A DNA stretch of 45,720 nt, from NCBI RefSeq assembly GCF_016862455.1, contig NZ_BOMZ01000039.1:1-45720 (forward strand), written 5' to 3'. The notes beneath the pieces were generated by a model that was not told the origin of the DNA, searched no databases, and saw nothing but the letters and a program-made list of their open reading frames with translations. This DNA is from Actinoplanes utahensis (GTDB lineage: Bacteria > Actinomycetota > Actinomycetes > Mycobacteriales > Micromonosporaceae). The translations under genes and the position numbers were made by a program. Shown here piece by piece: positions 32,882-41,973 of this stretch. Within the stretch, counting starts at the first letter, position 1. Each line of letters opens with the position of its first letter.

Positions 32882-33985
32882 TCAGCCCTCCCGGACCGCG
32901 TCGACGACGCGCCGCCGGTCGTCGTCGGTCAGAGCGGATCCGCTGGGCAGGCACACCCCGCGCGCGAAGACGTCCGCGCAGACCGCCCCGCCGCGCATCG
33001 CGCAGTCCTGGAACACCGGCTGCAGGTGCATCGGCTTCCACGCGGGCCGGGCCTCGATGTTGCGGCTGTTCAGGGCGGCGAGGAGCCGGTCCCGGTCGTC
33101 GGTCAGCACGCAGGTGAGCCAGTAGTTGGGCTCGCCGTACCCGGCGATCGGCATGAACGTCAGGCCGTCCAACTCGGCGCGGTAGAACTCGAAGGTCGCC
33201 TTCCGGGCGGCGATCATCTGCTCGAGGCGCTGCACCTGGCCCCGGCCGACCGCGGCGAGCAGGTTGCTGAGCCGGTAGTTGTAGCCGACCGTGCGGTGCT
33301 CGTAGTGCGGGACCGGCTCGCGGGCCTGGGTGGACAGGTGCCGGGCCTGCCGGGCGACCCGGTCGTCGTCGGTGAGCAGCATCCCGCCGCCGCCGGTGGT
33401 GATGATCTTGTTGCCGTTGAACGACAGCACGCCGGCCAGCCCGAACGACCCGGCCGGCTTGCCGCGGTAGGTGGCGCCGAGCGCCTCGGCGGCGTCCTCG
33501 ATCAGGGGTACGCCGTACCGGTCGCAGGCGGTCAGCAGCGCGTCGTAGTCGGCGCACTGGCCGTACATGTCCACCGCGATCACCGCCCGCGGGAGCTCGC
33601 CGCGGTCGGCCCGCTCCCGCAGCTCCCGGGCCACCAGACCGGGATCGATGTTCCAGCTGTCCGGCGAGCTGTCCACGAACACCGGCCGGGCGCCCAGGTA
33701 GGCCACGGCGTTGGCGGTGGCGGCGAAGGTGAACGACGGCACCAGCACGGTGTCGCCGCGCCGCACCCCGGCCGCGATCAGTGCCAGGTGCAGCGCCGCG
33801 GTGCCGCTGCTCAGCGCCACCGCGTGCCGGACGCCGACCAGCTCGGCCACCTGCGCCTCGAAGGCGTCCAGGTCGGGGCCGACCGGGGCCACCCAGTTGG
33901 AGTCGAAGGCCTCCAGCAGGAGCTTGCGTTCGAGGTCGCTGACGTCCGGTGGGGAGAGCCAGATCCGTGCGCCGGTCTCAGTCAT
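32882..33985 (-). CDS. DegT/DnrJ/EryC1-type sugar aminotransferase
   Basis: 367 residues. Family motifs: SSGTAALHLALIAAGV (cofactor phosphate), VPSFTFAATANAVAYLGARP, PLIEDAAEALGATYRG with the Asp for the pyridine nitrogen, and SFNGNKIITTGGGGML with the Schiff-base Lys. VGYNYRLSNLLAAVGRGQ and IEARPAWKPMHLQP are further hallmarks. It resembles PglE/WecE-type enzymes that aminate 4-keto-6-deoxy sugars with glutamate. The 4-keto substrate would come from the dehydratase at 5022-6974, in the other cluster. The resulting 4-amino group is a plausible acceptor for the FemAB-like transferases. Confidence 0.92.
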   Translation of the reverse strand: MTETGARIWLSPPDVSDLERKLLLEAFDSNWVAPVGPDLDAFEAQVAELVGVRHAVALSSGTAALHLALIAAGVRRGDTVLVPSFTFAATANAVAYLGARPVFVDSSPDSWNIDPGLVARELRERADRGELPRAVIAVDMYGQCADYDALLTACDRYGVPLIEDAAEALGATYRGKPAGSFGLAGVLSFNGNKIITTGGGGMLLTDDDRVARQARHLSTQAREPVPHYEHRTVGYNYRLSNLLAAVGRGQVQRLEQMIAARKATFEFYRAELDGLTFMPIAGYGEPNYWLTCVLTDDRDRLLAALNSRNIEARPAWKPMHLQPVFQDCAMRGGAVCADVFARGVCLPSGSALTDDDRRRVVDAVREG

Positions 33986-34748
33986 GTACCCGCGTCCTCA
34001 CTGCCATGAGCGGCCAGGCCGGGTGCAGGCCCTGCCGGTGGATGAACATCGGGGAGTCGCCGGGGTGCATGGCCGGCCGGAGCGTGGTCGCGAAACTGCG
34101 GTATCCGGCGTCCCGGGCCACCTGCACGTCCCGGTCGCGGAAGTCGACGGCGGGGTGGCCGTACGGGGCGGCGAAGTCCCGTACGGCGATGCCCAGCTCG
34201 TCCTCGATCTCGTGTTTGGAGCCGACGATCTCGCGTGCCGCGGCGGCGTCGTCCTGGTCGGCCAGCCGGTGGTGGGTGACCGTGTGCGACCCGAAGTCGA
34301 ACCCGGCGGCGACCAGGTCCCGGCAGTCCTGCCAGGTGAGGTTGCCGGGCTGCCCGACCAGGCCGGAGGTCAGGAAGAACATCGCCGGGACCTTCATCTC
34401 CAGCAGCAGCGGGGCGGCCACGTCCCGCCAGGTCGAGTGGGCGTCGTCGAAGGACAGGCAGAAGACCGGCCCGGTCAGCGGCGTCTCGCCGGACAGGATC
34501 CGCAGCGCGGTGTCCCAGGAGACCAGCGGGCCGATCCGTTGCAGGGTCCGCAGGTGCCGGCGCAGGTCCCGGGCGAACTCGGCGGGCACGTCGTGGTAGA
34601 AGGGGCAGTAGAGGCCGGGGGAACTGGGCAGCCGGCGGCGCAGGCCGGCCGGGGCCAGGATCCGGCCCTGCAGGCGGGGCCGGGCCCGCAGGCGGCTGCG
34701 CAGCCCCAGTTCGTTCAGGCGGCGCTTGATCGCCGTCGGCGGCTGCAT
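33978..34748 (-). CDS. Polysaccharide deacetylase (carbohydrate esterase 4 family)
   Basis: 256 residues from ATG 34748 (GGAGGG 9 bases upstream); the longer open frame to 34877 covers the promoter region. NodB-fold motifs: CLSFDDAHSTW (motif 1, Asp-Asp), DFGSHTVTHHRL (motif 2, metal His pair) and DFAAPYGHPAVDF (motif 3). No signal peptide is evident, so it may act in the cytoplasm on lipid-linked sugars or use a non-classical N-terminus. First gene of the long polysaccharide operon, overlapping the aminotransferase gene by 8 bases. Removing an N-acetyl group would expose an amine for later acylation. Confidence 0.87.
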   Translation of the reverse strand: MQPPTAIKRRLNELGLRSRLRARPRLQGRILAPAGLRRRLPSSPGLYCPFYHDVPAEFARDLRRHLRTLQRIGPLVSWDTALRILSGETPLTGPVFCLSFDDAHSTWRDVAAPLLLEMKVPAMFFLTSGLVGQPGNLTWQDCRDLVAAGFDFGSHTVTHHRLADQDDAAAAREIVGSKHEIEDELGIAVRDFAAPYGHPAVDFRDRDVQVARDAGYRSFATTLRPAMHPGDSPMFIHRQGLHPAWPLMAVRTRVHD

Positions 34749-34972
34749 GCGTTCACGCCCTCCGCTCGTCAACAGGTCGCGGCCACGGTGCGATGACCCG
34801 CGGCTTTCACCAACCCTCGCAAATGCCCGGCGAGTGCGGGAGTAGCAATTGTCATAAGGAACGCGAGTATTATTCACGTCAATTGAAAACAGCCCGAACG
34901 GCTTCTTGCGGAATGTTCTTATGGTTGAGCATCATCGTGCCCGCCGGCCACATTCTCGATCGGGGACCCAAC
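34749..34972. promoter_or_regulatory. Divergent promoter region of the second polysaccharide cluster
   Basis: A 224-base gap between the deacetylase (-) and the third FemAB-like gene (+), AT-rich around 34840-34930. It contains the second copy of the shared 15-base element at 34841-34855. The ribosome-binding site GGGGAC precedes ATG 34973. Confidence 0.6.
34841..34855 (-). promoter_or_regulatory. 15-base element ATGACAATTGCTACT, copy 2
   Basis: Exact reverse-strand copy of 4831-4845, pointing toward the deacetylase and ending 92 bases before its ATG. No third copy was seen in the window. Confidence 0.5.
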
Positions 34973-35986
34973 ATGTTGCGACTGCACCGGGTGGAGCCGA
35001 CCGCCGCCGTCTGGGCGGACCGGGCCACCTACCCGGACCGGCTCATCTTTCACACCCCCGAGTGGCTGAGGTTCGTCGGCGAGTGCCAGCGCGCCGAGCC
35101 GCTGCTCGCCACGGTCACCGACTCCGGCCAGGTCGTCGGACACTTCACCGGCCTGCTGACCAGGCGTTTCGGCATGCGCATCCTGGGCAGCCCGATGGCC
35201 GGGTGGACCACCTCCTACATGGGTTTCACCCTCGCCCCGCACGTCTCCCGCTCTGCCGCGCTGCACGCCCTGCCGCACTTCGCCTTCGGTGAGGCGGGCG
35301 CCGCGCACCTGGAGATCCGCGACCGCGGGCTGACTCCCGGCGACCTCGACCGCGCCGGCGCCGGGTTGCGCTGGGACGAGGCGCCGACCGCGGTGATCGA
35401 TCTGAATCCGGGTGAGGACGAACTCTTCGGAGCGATGGCGAGCGCCTGCCGCAGAAACATCCGCAAGGCCGCGAAGTCGGGAGTCGTCATCGAGGACGCG
35501 ACCGCCGATCCCGCATTCGCCGGCGAATTCTACGATCAATTGCGGGACGTATTCGCCAAACAGAATCTCGTGCCCACGTATTCGGTGGAAAGGGTTCGGT
35601 CGTTGATCCGTCACCTGGCGCCCGCGGGGAATCTGCTGCTGTTGCGCGCCCGCGACGGCGACGGCCGGTGCATCGCCACGGCCGTCCTGCCGTGGTACCA
35701 CCGGACGATGTACTTCTGGGGCGGCGCGAGCTACCGGGAGCACCAGCACCTGCGGCCCAACGAGGCGCTGATCTGGCACGCGATGCGCTGGGCCCGGGAG
35801 CGGGGGGTCACCGAGTTCGACTTCGTCGGCGGCAACGCCTACAAGGCCAAGTACGGCACCACCACGGTCCCGGTCCCGTGGGTGCGCCGCTCCCGCTCGC
35901 CGATCGTCGCGCACCTGCGGGACGCCGCCAAGCAGGGTTTCGCCCTCAAACAGCGCACGGTCGCCCGGCTCACCGGAGCGGCCTGA
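34973..35986 (+). CDS. FemAB-like GNAT-fold transferase (third, divergent)
   Basis: 337 residues from ATG 34973; the open frame continues upstream through AT-rich non-coding sequence. Features: LIFHTPEWLRFVGE, ILGSPMAGWTTSYMGF, MASACRRNIRKAAKSGVVIE (the Arg/Lys-rich acceptor-loop motif of FemAB-like proteins), TAVLPWYHRTMYFWGGASY and FDFVGGNAYKAKYGTTTVP. It has the same fold as the two operon copies but is clearly less similar to them than they are to each other. Divergent from the polysaccharide operon with a shared promoter region, so probably co-regulated. Confidence 0.83.
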   Translation: MLRLHRVEPTAAVWADRATYPDRLIFHTPEWLRFVGECQRAEPLLATVTDSGQVVGHFTGLLTRRFGMRILGSPMAGWTTSYMGFTLAPHVSRSAALHALPHFAFGEAGAAHLEIRDRGLTPGDLDRAGAGLRWDEAPTAVIDLNPGEDELFGAMASACRRNIRKAAKSGVVIEDATADPAFAGEFYDQLRDVFAKQNLVPTYSVERVRSLIRHLAPAGNLLLLRARDGDGRCIATAVLPWYHRTMYFWGGASYREHQHLRPNEALIWHAMRWARERGVTEFDFVGGNAYKAKYGTTTVPVPWVRRSRSPIVAHLRDAAKQGFALKQRTVARLTGAA

Positions 35987-36154
35987 CAGCGGCGCCGGCG
36001 CCCTTGCGGATCGCCGTGCCTGGCCACCGATGAGATGTGCCAACCCTGCAGTGGTCACACATCCGGTGATTGGCACCGGACCATGGGTGGTTATAGCGTT
36101 TCAGAGGTAATACGGGGATTTCGATACGGGGCGACACGGCAGAGCGGACGAGTG
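35987..36154. promoter_or_regulatory. Promoter region of the STAS-HATPase gene
   Basis: A 168-base gap, AT-richer near 36090-36125. GTTTCAGAGGTAATACGGGGAT (about 36098-36119) loosely resembles stress sigma-factor promoters (GTTT, then GGGnAT) but the spacing is short. This is a weak suggestion only. Confidence 0.3.
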
Positions 36155-36925
36155 ATGACCGGCCCATCGATCACGGTGGTGGTGCAGGACGAGGCATTGA
36201 TCGTGGACTTCACCGTCCACGGCGTCTGGGACCGCGACCTCCGGCTCGAGGCCCGCGCCGCCATCGCCAAGGCGATGGCCCAGCATCCGGCCGGCGTGCT
36301 GTTCGACCTCCGGGGACTGACCGACCCCGGCGCGCTCAGCGCCTCGACGTGGCTTCGCACGGCGATGCAGGGCGAGCAGATGGACCCGCCGGTCCGGGTG
36401 GCCGCCTGCCTGCCCGCCGACACCAGGCTCGCCGCCCGCCTCGGCATGGTGGTCGCCCGTCGCCTGACCCCGGTCTTCCCGACCGTGCCGCTGGCCCGGT
36501 CCCATCTGACCAGCCACCGGCTGCTGCTGGACCAGGTGCGCCTGCACCTGCCGCCGGACGTGTCCGCCGCGGCCCGGGCCCGGTTCATGGTCACCGCGGC
36601 CTGCGAGGAGTGGGGGATGCCGCGGCTCGTGCCCCGTGCCCGGCTGGTCGCCTCGGAGCTGGTGGCCAACGCCGTCGAACACGCCGGCACGTGGATCGAC
36701 GTGCTGATCTCCCGGCGGAGCCGGGGCGCGTTCCTGCACCTGGCGGTGGTCGACCGCGACCCGGTCCCGCCCTGGTTCCGGGGGCACCGGAAGGACCCGA
36801 TCACCGCACGTGGTTACGGGCTGATGATCGTCGACACCGCCGCGCACACCTGGGGCACCGTGCCGACCCGGGTCGGCAAGATGGTGTGGGCCATGCTCCG
36901 GGCCGACGAGGTGGATCCCGCCTGA
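36155..36925 (+). CDS. STAS-like domain fused to an anti-sigma-factor HATPase domain
   Basis: 256 residues from ATG 36155 (GTG 36152 is possible). Residues about 1-115 look like a STAS domain (SITVVVQDEALIVDFTVHG, GVLFDLRGLTDPGALSAS). Residues about 140-250 form an RsbW/SpoIIAB-like ATPase: N box RLVASELVANAVEHAG, G1 VVDRDPVPP and G2 ARGYGLMIVD. The usual STAS phospho-serine context is not obvious. Such fusions occur in partner-switching systems controlling sigma factors. A STAS protein and a GAF-LuxR regulator lie next to it on the other strand; no sigma gene is in the window. Confidence 0.78.
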   Translation: MTGPSITVVVQDEALIVDFTVHGVWDRDLRLEARAAIAKAMAQHPAGVLFDLRGLTDPGALSASTWLRTAMQGEQMDPPVRVAACLPADTRLAARLGMVVARRLTPVFPTVPLARSHLTSHRLLLDQVRLHLPPDVSAAARARFMVTAACEEWGMPRLVPRARLVASELVANAVEHAGTWIDVLISRRSRGAFLHLAVVDRDPVPPWFRGHRKDPITARGYGLMIVDTAAHTWGTVPTRVGKMVWAMLRADEVDPA

Positions 36926-36932
36926 GCCCGCC

Positions 36933-37961
36933 TCACCCGGGCCCGCCTTCCCCGTGCCCGTCCAGGAACTCCGCGGGCACGTAGAGGCCCTGCCGGTCGG
37001 CGCGGACGGCGGCCGCGGTCCGTGACTCGGCCCCCAGCTTCAGCATGATGTGCTCCAGATGGCCGATCGCGGTCCGGGCCGTGATCCGCAGCGCGCTGGC
37101 GATCGCCGCGTTGGTACGCCCCTCCACCAGCAGCCCGAGCACCTGAAGCTCCCGCCGGGTCAGCCCGTACGTCTCCGGCGGCGGGCTCAGCAGCACCAGC
37201 GCCCGGTGGTGGCCGGGCGGCTCCGGCGGGCAGGCCAGCGCCGTCACCAGCGTCAGACCGTCCCGGCCCGGCACCAGGAACCGGGCCATCGACCGTCCCG
37301 GCGTCAGCAGCGACGAGACGAGGCGCACCGACGACGGTTCCACCCCGATCTCGCGGATGCACGGCAGCCCGGGCAGCGTCTCGAAGCCCCCCGAGCGAGT
37401 GAGCACCACCCCGGCGACCGCGTCCCGGACCATCCCGGTCATCGAGGACAGCGTGCGCAGCGGGTCCACCACCTGCGCGAGCAGTGGGGTCAGAGTGACG
37501 AGCAGGTCGATGACCTCGTCGCCGAGCGGTGTCGCGGACTCGGTGTGCCCGCACAGCAGGCCCAGGTAGCGGCCGTCCGCGGTGACCAGGGGGATGGACA
37601 CGCCCTCGGCCAGCCCCACCGGCGCGAAGTAGTCCGTCCAGGAGGCGAGCTCGGCGACCGGCACCGGGCACTCGAACACCCGGAACGGCCGGCGGGCGCG
37701 GTGCATGCCGGCCCGTTCCACATCGGCCATCACCGCGGAACTGGTCAGATGGCGGCGGGTCCGTTCGGTGTGTCCCGGCGCGGCCACCGTCTCCAGCGCC
37801 CAGCGTTCCGGGTCGAGCAGGCCGAGCCAGGCTGTGTCGTGCCGCAGCACCGGCCACAACGCCTCGATCAGCGCGTCCGCCCGCTGCCGGACACCACCCT
37901 GCATCGCGGCGATCCGGACGACGTCGGCCGTGATCCGCCCACTGCCGGGAGGAAAACCCAC
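36933..37961 (-). CDS. GAF-domain LuxR-type transcriptional regulator
   Basis: 342 residues if GTG 37961 is used (ATG 37904 is the alternative; neither has an ideal ribosome-binding site). An N-terminal GAF-like sensor region (about 20-185) includes VGLAEGVSIPLVTADGRYLGLLCGH. A variable middle part precedes a C-terminal LuxR helix-turn-helix of about 65 residues: YGLTRRELQVLGLLVEGRTN and TARTAIGHLEHIMLKLG. It ends 7 bases from the convergent STAS-HATPase gene and starts 7 bases after the STAS gene stop, so it is probably co-transcribed with the STAS gene. The signal is unknown. Confidence 0.8.
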   Translation of the reverse strand: MGFPPGSGRITADVVRIAAMQGGVRQRADALIEALWPVLRHDTAWLGLLDPERWALETVAAPGHTERTRRHLTSSAVMADVERAGMHRARRPFRVFECPVPVAELASWTDYFAPVGLAEGVSIPLVTADGRYLGLLCGHTESATPLGDEVIDLLVTLTPLLAQVVDPLRTLSSMTGMVRDAVAGVVLTRSGGFETLPGLPCIREIGVEPSSVRLVSSLLTPGRSMARFLVPGRDGLTLVTALACPPEPPGHHRALVLLSPPPETYGLTRRELQVLGLLVEGRTNAAIASALRITARTAIGHLEHIMLKLGAESRTAAAVRADRQGLYVPAEFLDGHGEGGPG

Positions 37962-37968
37962 CCCTCCA

Positions 37969-38367
37969 TCATGTTCCTTCGCGGCTGCGTTCGGCCACGC
38001 CCGCCCGGGGTCGGCCGAACGGCCCCGGCAGGTCGCCGTTCGGGGGTGTGTGACCCAGGAAGGCGGGGATGCGGCAGAGCCGCAGGATGGTGTCGACCGA
38101 GGAGTGCGCGGCCACGATCCGGACCCGGTCCGGGCCGGCCGCCTCGCCCAGGGCGTGCAGGGCCCGCAGCCCGGCGTGGTCGCAGAACCGCACGTCGGAC
38201 AGGTCGAGCCGCAACAGCAGGACGTCGTCGTCGGCGAGCATCGTGCCGAGCGCGCCCAGCAACGCCGAGGAGGTCCGGATGTCGAGCTCACCCGATATCC
38301 GGACGAGTACCTCCCGCAGACCGGTCTCTTCCGCGGAGATGGTGAGTTCTTCCTGATGGTGCTGCAC
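37969..38367 (-). CDS. STAS-domain anti-sigma-factor antagonist-like protein
   Basis: 132 residues from GTG 38367 with GGGGAGG upstream. The STAS fold shows in VLVRISGELDIRTSSALLGA and LLLRLDLSDVRFCDHAGLRAL. In SpoIIAA/RsbV-type proteins the loop after the fourth strand reads Asp-Ser-Ser-Gly-Leu and carries the regulated phospho-serine; here it is Asp-His-Ala-Gly-Leu. The protein therefore cannot be switched off by the usual phosphorylation. A 35-residue Pro/Gly/Arg tail follows the domain. It precedes the GAF-LuxR gene in a likely operon. Confidence 0.83.
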   Translation of the reverse strand: MQHHQEELTISAEETGLREVLVRISGELDIRTSSALLGALGTMLADDDVLLLRLDLSDVRFCDHAGLRALHALGEAAGPDRVRIVAAHSSVDTILRLCRIPAFLGHTPPNGDLPGPFGRPRAGVAERSREGT

Positions 38368-38525
38368 GCGGCCTCCCCGTGCCGATCCGCTACCCCTGCT
38401 CGACGCTACCGAGAGCAACCGGCTGCGGACATCGGAAGAAACTCCCACCCGGGATGGGCTGGACGGTGAGGTGGCTTGCGAATGGGTAAGACCATGAGGA
38501 CCCCCGGTGAGCGAGGAGAGTTCAG

Positions 38526-38753
38526 ATGTTTCTGCTGTTCGGTCTGCGCAGCAAAGACCATGTGATCGGCACGCGGATGATGACCTGCGAGATCTGCCAC
38601 TGGGAGGCGCCGCAGCAGCTGATCCGCCGGACCACCCGGTTCACGCTGTTCTTCGTGCCGCTCTTCCCGGTCAAGCCGGCCGGTCACTACATGGTCTGCG
38701 GCCACTGCCTCGGCTTCCGCAAGGCCGACCCGCGCCTGGTCGGGGCGGTCTAG
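38526..38753 (+). CDS. Small zinc-ribbon protein
   Basis: 75 residues with two Cys-x2-Cys knuckles (TCEICHWEAPQQL and VCGHCLGFRKADP) that would bind one zinc. Between them FTLFFVPLFPVKPAGHYMVC fits the zinc-ribbon family common in actinobacteria, in which this segment is a beta strand pair rather than a membrane helix. GAGGAG lies upstream. Function unknown. It converges on the first glycerol-kinase gene with a gap of 9 bases. Confidence 0.8.
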   Translation: MFLLFGLRSKDHVIGTRMMTCEICHWEAPQQLIRRTTRFTLFFVPLFPVKPAGHYMVCGHCLGFRKADPRLVGAV

Positions 38754-38762
38754 TCCGGCGGT

Positions 38763-40259
38763 CTAGGCGGGCTGGATCCAGTCGAAGGTGCGTTCCACCG
38801 CGCGGCGCCAGTTGGCGTATTCGGTGGTGCGCAGGCGCGGGTCCATGGCGGGCATCCACTGGGCGGCGGTGTGCCAGTTGCGGCGCAGGCCGTCCAGGTC
38901 CGGCCAGTAACCGACGGCCAGGCCGGCCGCGTACGCCGCGCCCAGCGACACCGTCTCCGCCGCCAGAGGGCGGACCACCGGCACGTCCAGGACGTCGGTG
39001 ATCATCTGCATGAGCAGGTGGTCGGCGGTCATCCCGCCGTCCACCTTCAGGGTGGTCAGGGTGAGGCCGGAGTCGGTGTTCATCGCGTCGACCACCTCGC
39101 GGGTCTGCCAGGCGGTCGCTTCGAGGACCGCCCGGGCCAGGTGGCCCTTGGTGATGTACGAGGTGAGACCCACGATCACGCCACGGGCCTCGCTGCGCCA
39201 GTACGGGGCGTACAGGCCGGAGAACGCCGGGACGATGTAGCAGCCGCCGTTGTCGGCGACGGTGCGGGCCAGGGTCTCGATCTCCGGGGCGCTGGAGATC
39301 AGTTCGAGCTGGTCGCGGAACCACTGGACCAGCGAGCCGGTGATCGCGATGGAGCCTTCCAGGGCGTACGCGGCCGGTTCGCCCTCGATCTGGTAGGCGA
39401 CCGTGCTGAGCAGGCCGTGTTCCGAGCGCACCAGCTCGGCGCCGGTGTTGAGCAGCAGGAAGCTGCCGGTGCCGTACGTACATTTGGCCTCGCCCGGGGT
39501 GAAGCACGTCTGCCCGAAGAGGGCCGCCTGCTGGTCGCCGAGCGCGGCGCCGATCCGTACCCCCGGGAAGCCCTCCGTCGCGGTGCCGAAGGCGCCGATC
39601 GAGGCCCGGACCTCGGGAAGCATCGCGCGGGGTATCCCGAAGAAGTCGAGCGCCCGCGCGGACCAGTCGAGGGCGCGGACGTCGAGGAGCATGGTGCGGC
39701 TGGCGTTGGTGACGTCGGTGACGTGCTGGGCCCGGCCGGTGAGGTTCCAGATCAGCCAGGTCTCCATGGTGCCGCAGATGACCTCGCCGCGTTCGGCGCG
39801 GGCGCGCAGCCCCGGCGTGTGGTCGAGCATCCAGCGCAGGCGGGGCCCGGAGAAGTAGGTCGCCAACGGCAGACCGGAGATGTCCGACACGGCGCCGGCG
39901 TCGCGGGCGTCCCCCAGCGCGTGCACCAGCGCGTCGGTCCTGGTGTCCTGCCAGATGATGGCCCGCCCGACCGGCACGCCGGTGCGGCGGTCCCAGATGA
40001 CGGTGGTCTCCCGCTGGTTGGCGATGCCCACCGCCGCCACCTGGCCGAGACCGATCCCGGCGCGGCTCAGCACCCGCGGGGCCAGCCGTTCCACGTTGCG
40101 CCAGATCTCCATGGCGTCGTGCTCGACCCAGCCGGGCCGGGGGAAGTGCTGCTTGTGCTCCTGCTGGGCGAGCGAGACGAGCTGTCCGCGCCGGTCGAAG
40201 ACGATGCAGCGGGTCGAGGTGGTGCCCTGGTCGATGGCGACGACGTACTTCTCGCTCAT
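38763..40259 (-). CDS. glpK: Glycerol kinase (copy 1)
   Basis: 498 residues, the normal family length. Phosphate-binding [16 protein letters not shown], substrate loop [54 protein letters not shown] and the C-terminal [20 protein letters not shown]. It phosphorylates glycerol with ATP to sn-glycerol 3-phosphate. Its ATG overlaps the IclR-gene stop by 4 bases (ATGA). A second complete kinase lies in the divergent glycerol operon. Confidence 0.95.
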   Translation of the reverse strand: MSEKYVVAIDQGTTSTRCIVFDRRGQLVSLAQQEHKQHFPRPGWVEHDAMEIWRNVERLAPRVLSRAGIGLGQVAAVGIANQRETTVIWDRRTGVPVGRAIIWQDTRTDALVHALGDARDAGAVSDISGLPLATYFSGPRLRWMLDHTPGLRARAERGEVICGTMETWLIWNLTGRAQHVTDVTNASRTMLLDVRALDWSARALDFFGIPRAMLPEVRASIGAFGTATEGFPGVRIGAALGDQQAALFGQTCFTPGEAKCTYGTGSFLLLNTGAELVRSEHGLLSTVAYQIEGEPAAYALEGSIAITGSLVQWFRDQLELISSAPEIETLARTVADNGGCYIVPAFSGLYAPYWRSEARGVIVGLTSYITKGHLARAVLEATAWQTREVVDAMNTDSGLTLTTLKVDGGMTADHLLMQMITDVLDVPVVRPLAAETVSLGAAYAAGLAVGYWPDLDGLRRNWHTAAQWMPAMDPRLRTTEYANWRRAVERTFDWIQPA

Positions 40260-41008
40260 CGCGTCGCCCCCAGATCCCGGGAGATGGCGCGGGCCGCGTC
40301 CCGGACGTAGCCGACCAGTGACGGCCGCGGGCGGTAGTGGCTGTCGCAGAGCCGGTCGACCGGGCCGGAGACGCCGATGGCGCCGACGACCAGGCCGCCG
40401 TACCCGCGGATCGGGGCGGCCACCGCCGCCTGGCCGAGCAGGAACTCCTCGATCTCGGCGGCCCAGCCGGCCTCGCGTACCCCCTCCAGGGCGCCGGAGA
40501 GGGCCCGCGGGTCGGTCAGGGTGAGCCGGGTGAAGCGCTCCAGCTCCGGTACCGGGCCGCCGGCCCGGTACGCGAGCAGCACCTTGCCCAGAGCGGTGGC
40601 GTGCAGCGGCAGCAGCGCGCCCACGTCGAGGGTCTGGAACGTGTCGTCCGGCCGGAACACGTGGTGCACGACGAGGACCCGGCCCTCCAGGACGGTGCCG
40701 ATCCGGACCGACTCGCCGCTGCGCGCCGCGAGCGGATCGGCCCAGTTGATCGACCGGGAGCGCAGCTCGTTGATGTCCAGGAAACTGGTGCCCAGGTGCA
40801 GCAGGGCGCCGCCGAGCTGGTACTGCCCGGACACCCGGTCCTGTTCGACGAACCCGACCAGCTGCAGGGTGCGCAGGATGCCGTGGGTGGTGCCCTTGGC
40901 CAGGTCCAGGGTCCGGGCGATCTCGCTGAGCCCGAGCCGGCCCGGCCCGCCGGCGAGCGTCCGCAGGATCGCGGCCGCTCGTTCGATCGCCTGCACTGTT
41001 CCCGGCAT
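40256..41008 (-). CDS. IclR-family regulator of glycerol genes (GylR-like)
   Basis: 250 residues. Winged helix-turn-helix at about 5-65 ([40 protein letters not shown]). The effector domain has [35 protein letters not shown], and the C-terminal [21 protein letters not shown]. Location between two glycerol-kinase genes and divergent from the glycerol facilitator gene matches GylR of Streptomyces, which responds to glycerol 3-phosphate. It should control both directions from the 41009-41133 region. Confidence 0.92.
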   Translation of the reverse strand: MPGTVQAIERAAAILRTLAGGPGRLGLSEIARTLDLAKGTTHGILRTLQLVGFVEQDRVSGQYQLGGALLHLGTSFLDINELRSRSINWADPLAARSGESVRIGTVLEGRVLVVHHVFRPDDTFQTLDVGALLPLHATALGKVLLAYRAGGPVPELERFTRLTLTDPRALSGALEGVREAGWAAEIEEFLLGQAAVAAPIRGYGGLVVGAIGVSGPVDRLCDSHYRPRPSLVGYVRDAARAISRDLGATR

Positions 41009-41054
41009 GTTTCGGACTCTAAGCCACCGAGCGACAGCGTGCCGTTATCGACGT

Positions 41055-41067
41055 TCGACAATGTCGA
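41055..41067. promoter_or_regulatory. Inverted repeat TCGAC-N3-GTCGA, candidate IclR operator
   Basis: A perfect 5-bp inverted repeat, inside GTTCGACAATGTCGACC, in the gap between the divergent IclR and facilitator genes. GTTCATTG follows as a partial direct repeat at 41073-41080. The position suits a repressor of both operons. Confidence 0.5.
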
Positions 41068-41133
41068 CCGGCGTTCATTGCCCCCTATCGGACCCGCTCC
41101 TAGCGTCTGCAGGCATCTATCAGGGGAGGGAGC

Positions 41134-41973
41134 ATGGCTACACGGCTCAAAGTTCCTGGTCTCGCCGGTGAGGTCGCGGCGGAGTTCGCCGGCACCATGA
41201 TTCTGATTCTGTTCGGGGTGGGCGTGGTGGCGCAGGTCGCCGCGGCCGGCATCGGCGATCACGACAGCATCGCCTGGGCCTGGGGTCTCGGCGTGACCCT
41301 CGGCGTCTACGTCGCGGCGCGGGTCAGCGGCGCGCATCTCAACCCGGCGGTGACCATCGCGCTCGCCGTCTTCAAGGGCTTCTCCTGGCGGAAGGTGGCC
41401 CCGTACATCCTCGCCCAGACCGTCGGCGCGTTCATCGCCGCGCTGCTGGTGCGCTGGAACTACACCGAGGTCCTGCACGCCGCCGACCCCGGTCTGACGA
41501 TCAAGACGCAGGGCGTCTTCTCGACGCTGCCGGGCAACGGCACGCTTCCGGTGAGCGAGTGGGGCGCCTTCCGGGACCAGATCATCGGTACGGCCATCCT
41601 GCTCTTCGTCATCCTGGCGCTGACCGACATGGCCAACACCGCCCCGGCCGCCAACCTCGGCCCGGTGGTGATCGGGCTGCTCGTGGTCGCGATCGGCATG
41701 GCGTGGGGGACCAACGCCGGATACGCGATCAACCCGGCCCGTGACTTCGGGCCGCGACTCGCCAGCTTCCTGACCGGCTACGGGGGCGCGTTCCGCGACC
41801 AGTACGGGAATCTGTATTTCTGGGTTCCGATCGTCGCGCCCATCATCGGCGGTGTCATCGGCGCGGGTCTGTACCAGACTCTGATCGGACGTTTCCTGCC
41901 GTCGGCCTCGCCCCAGGAACCTGGCGAGATCCCGACCCGGACAGATGAGGATGTGGAGGTTCGCCGTGGCTGA
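41134..41973 (+). CDS. glpF: Glycerol facilitator (MIP/aquaporin family)
   Basis: 279 residues from ATG 41134 with GGGGAGGG upstream. Six membrane helices and the two half-helix pore motifs: [10 protein letters not shown] (about residue 69) and [14 protein letters not shown] (about 199). The Arg and Asp after the second NPA (NPARD) are those of glycerol-conducting members. It admits glycerol passively for the kinases. The stop overlaps the second kinase start by 8 bases. Confidence 0.95.
   Translation: MATRLKVPGLAGEVAAEFAGTMILILFGVGVVAQVAAAGIGDHDSIAWAWGLGVTLGVYVAARVSGAHLNPAVTIALAVFKGFSWRKVAPYILAQTVGAFIAALLVRWNYTEVLHAADPGLTIKTQGVFSTLPGNGTLPVSEWGAFRDQIIGTAILLFVILALTDMANTAPAANLGPVVIGLLVVAIGMAWGTNAGYAINPARDFGPRLASFLTGYGGAFRDQYGNLYFWVPIVAPIIGGVIGAGLYQTLIGRFLPSASPQEPGEIPTRTDEDVEVRRG

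Noticed and set aside
29412..33125. A plus-strand open frame of 1237 codons opposite the Wzz/glycosyltransferase genes
   Set aside because: It is antisense to four well-supported genes with clear family motifs. Its composition (Gly/Arg/Pro/His-rich) is what the complement of GC-rich codons gives.
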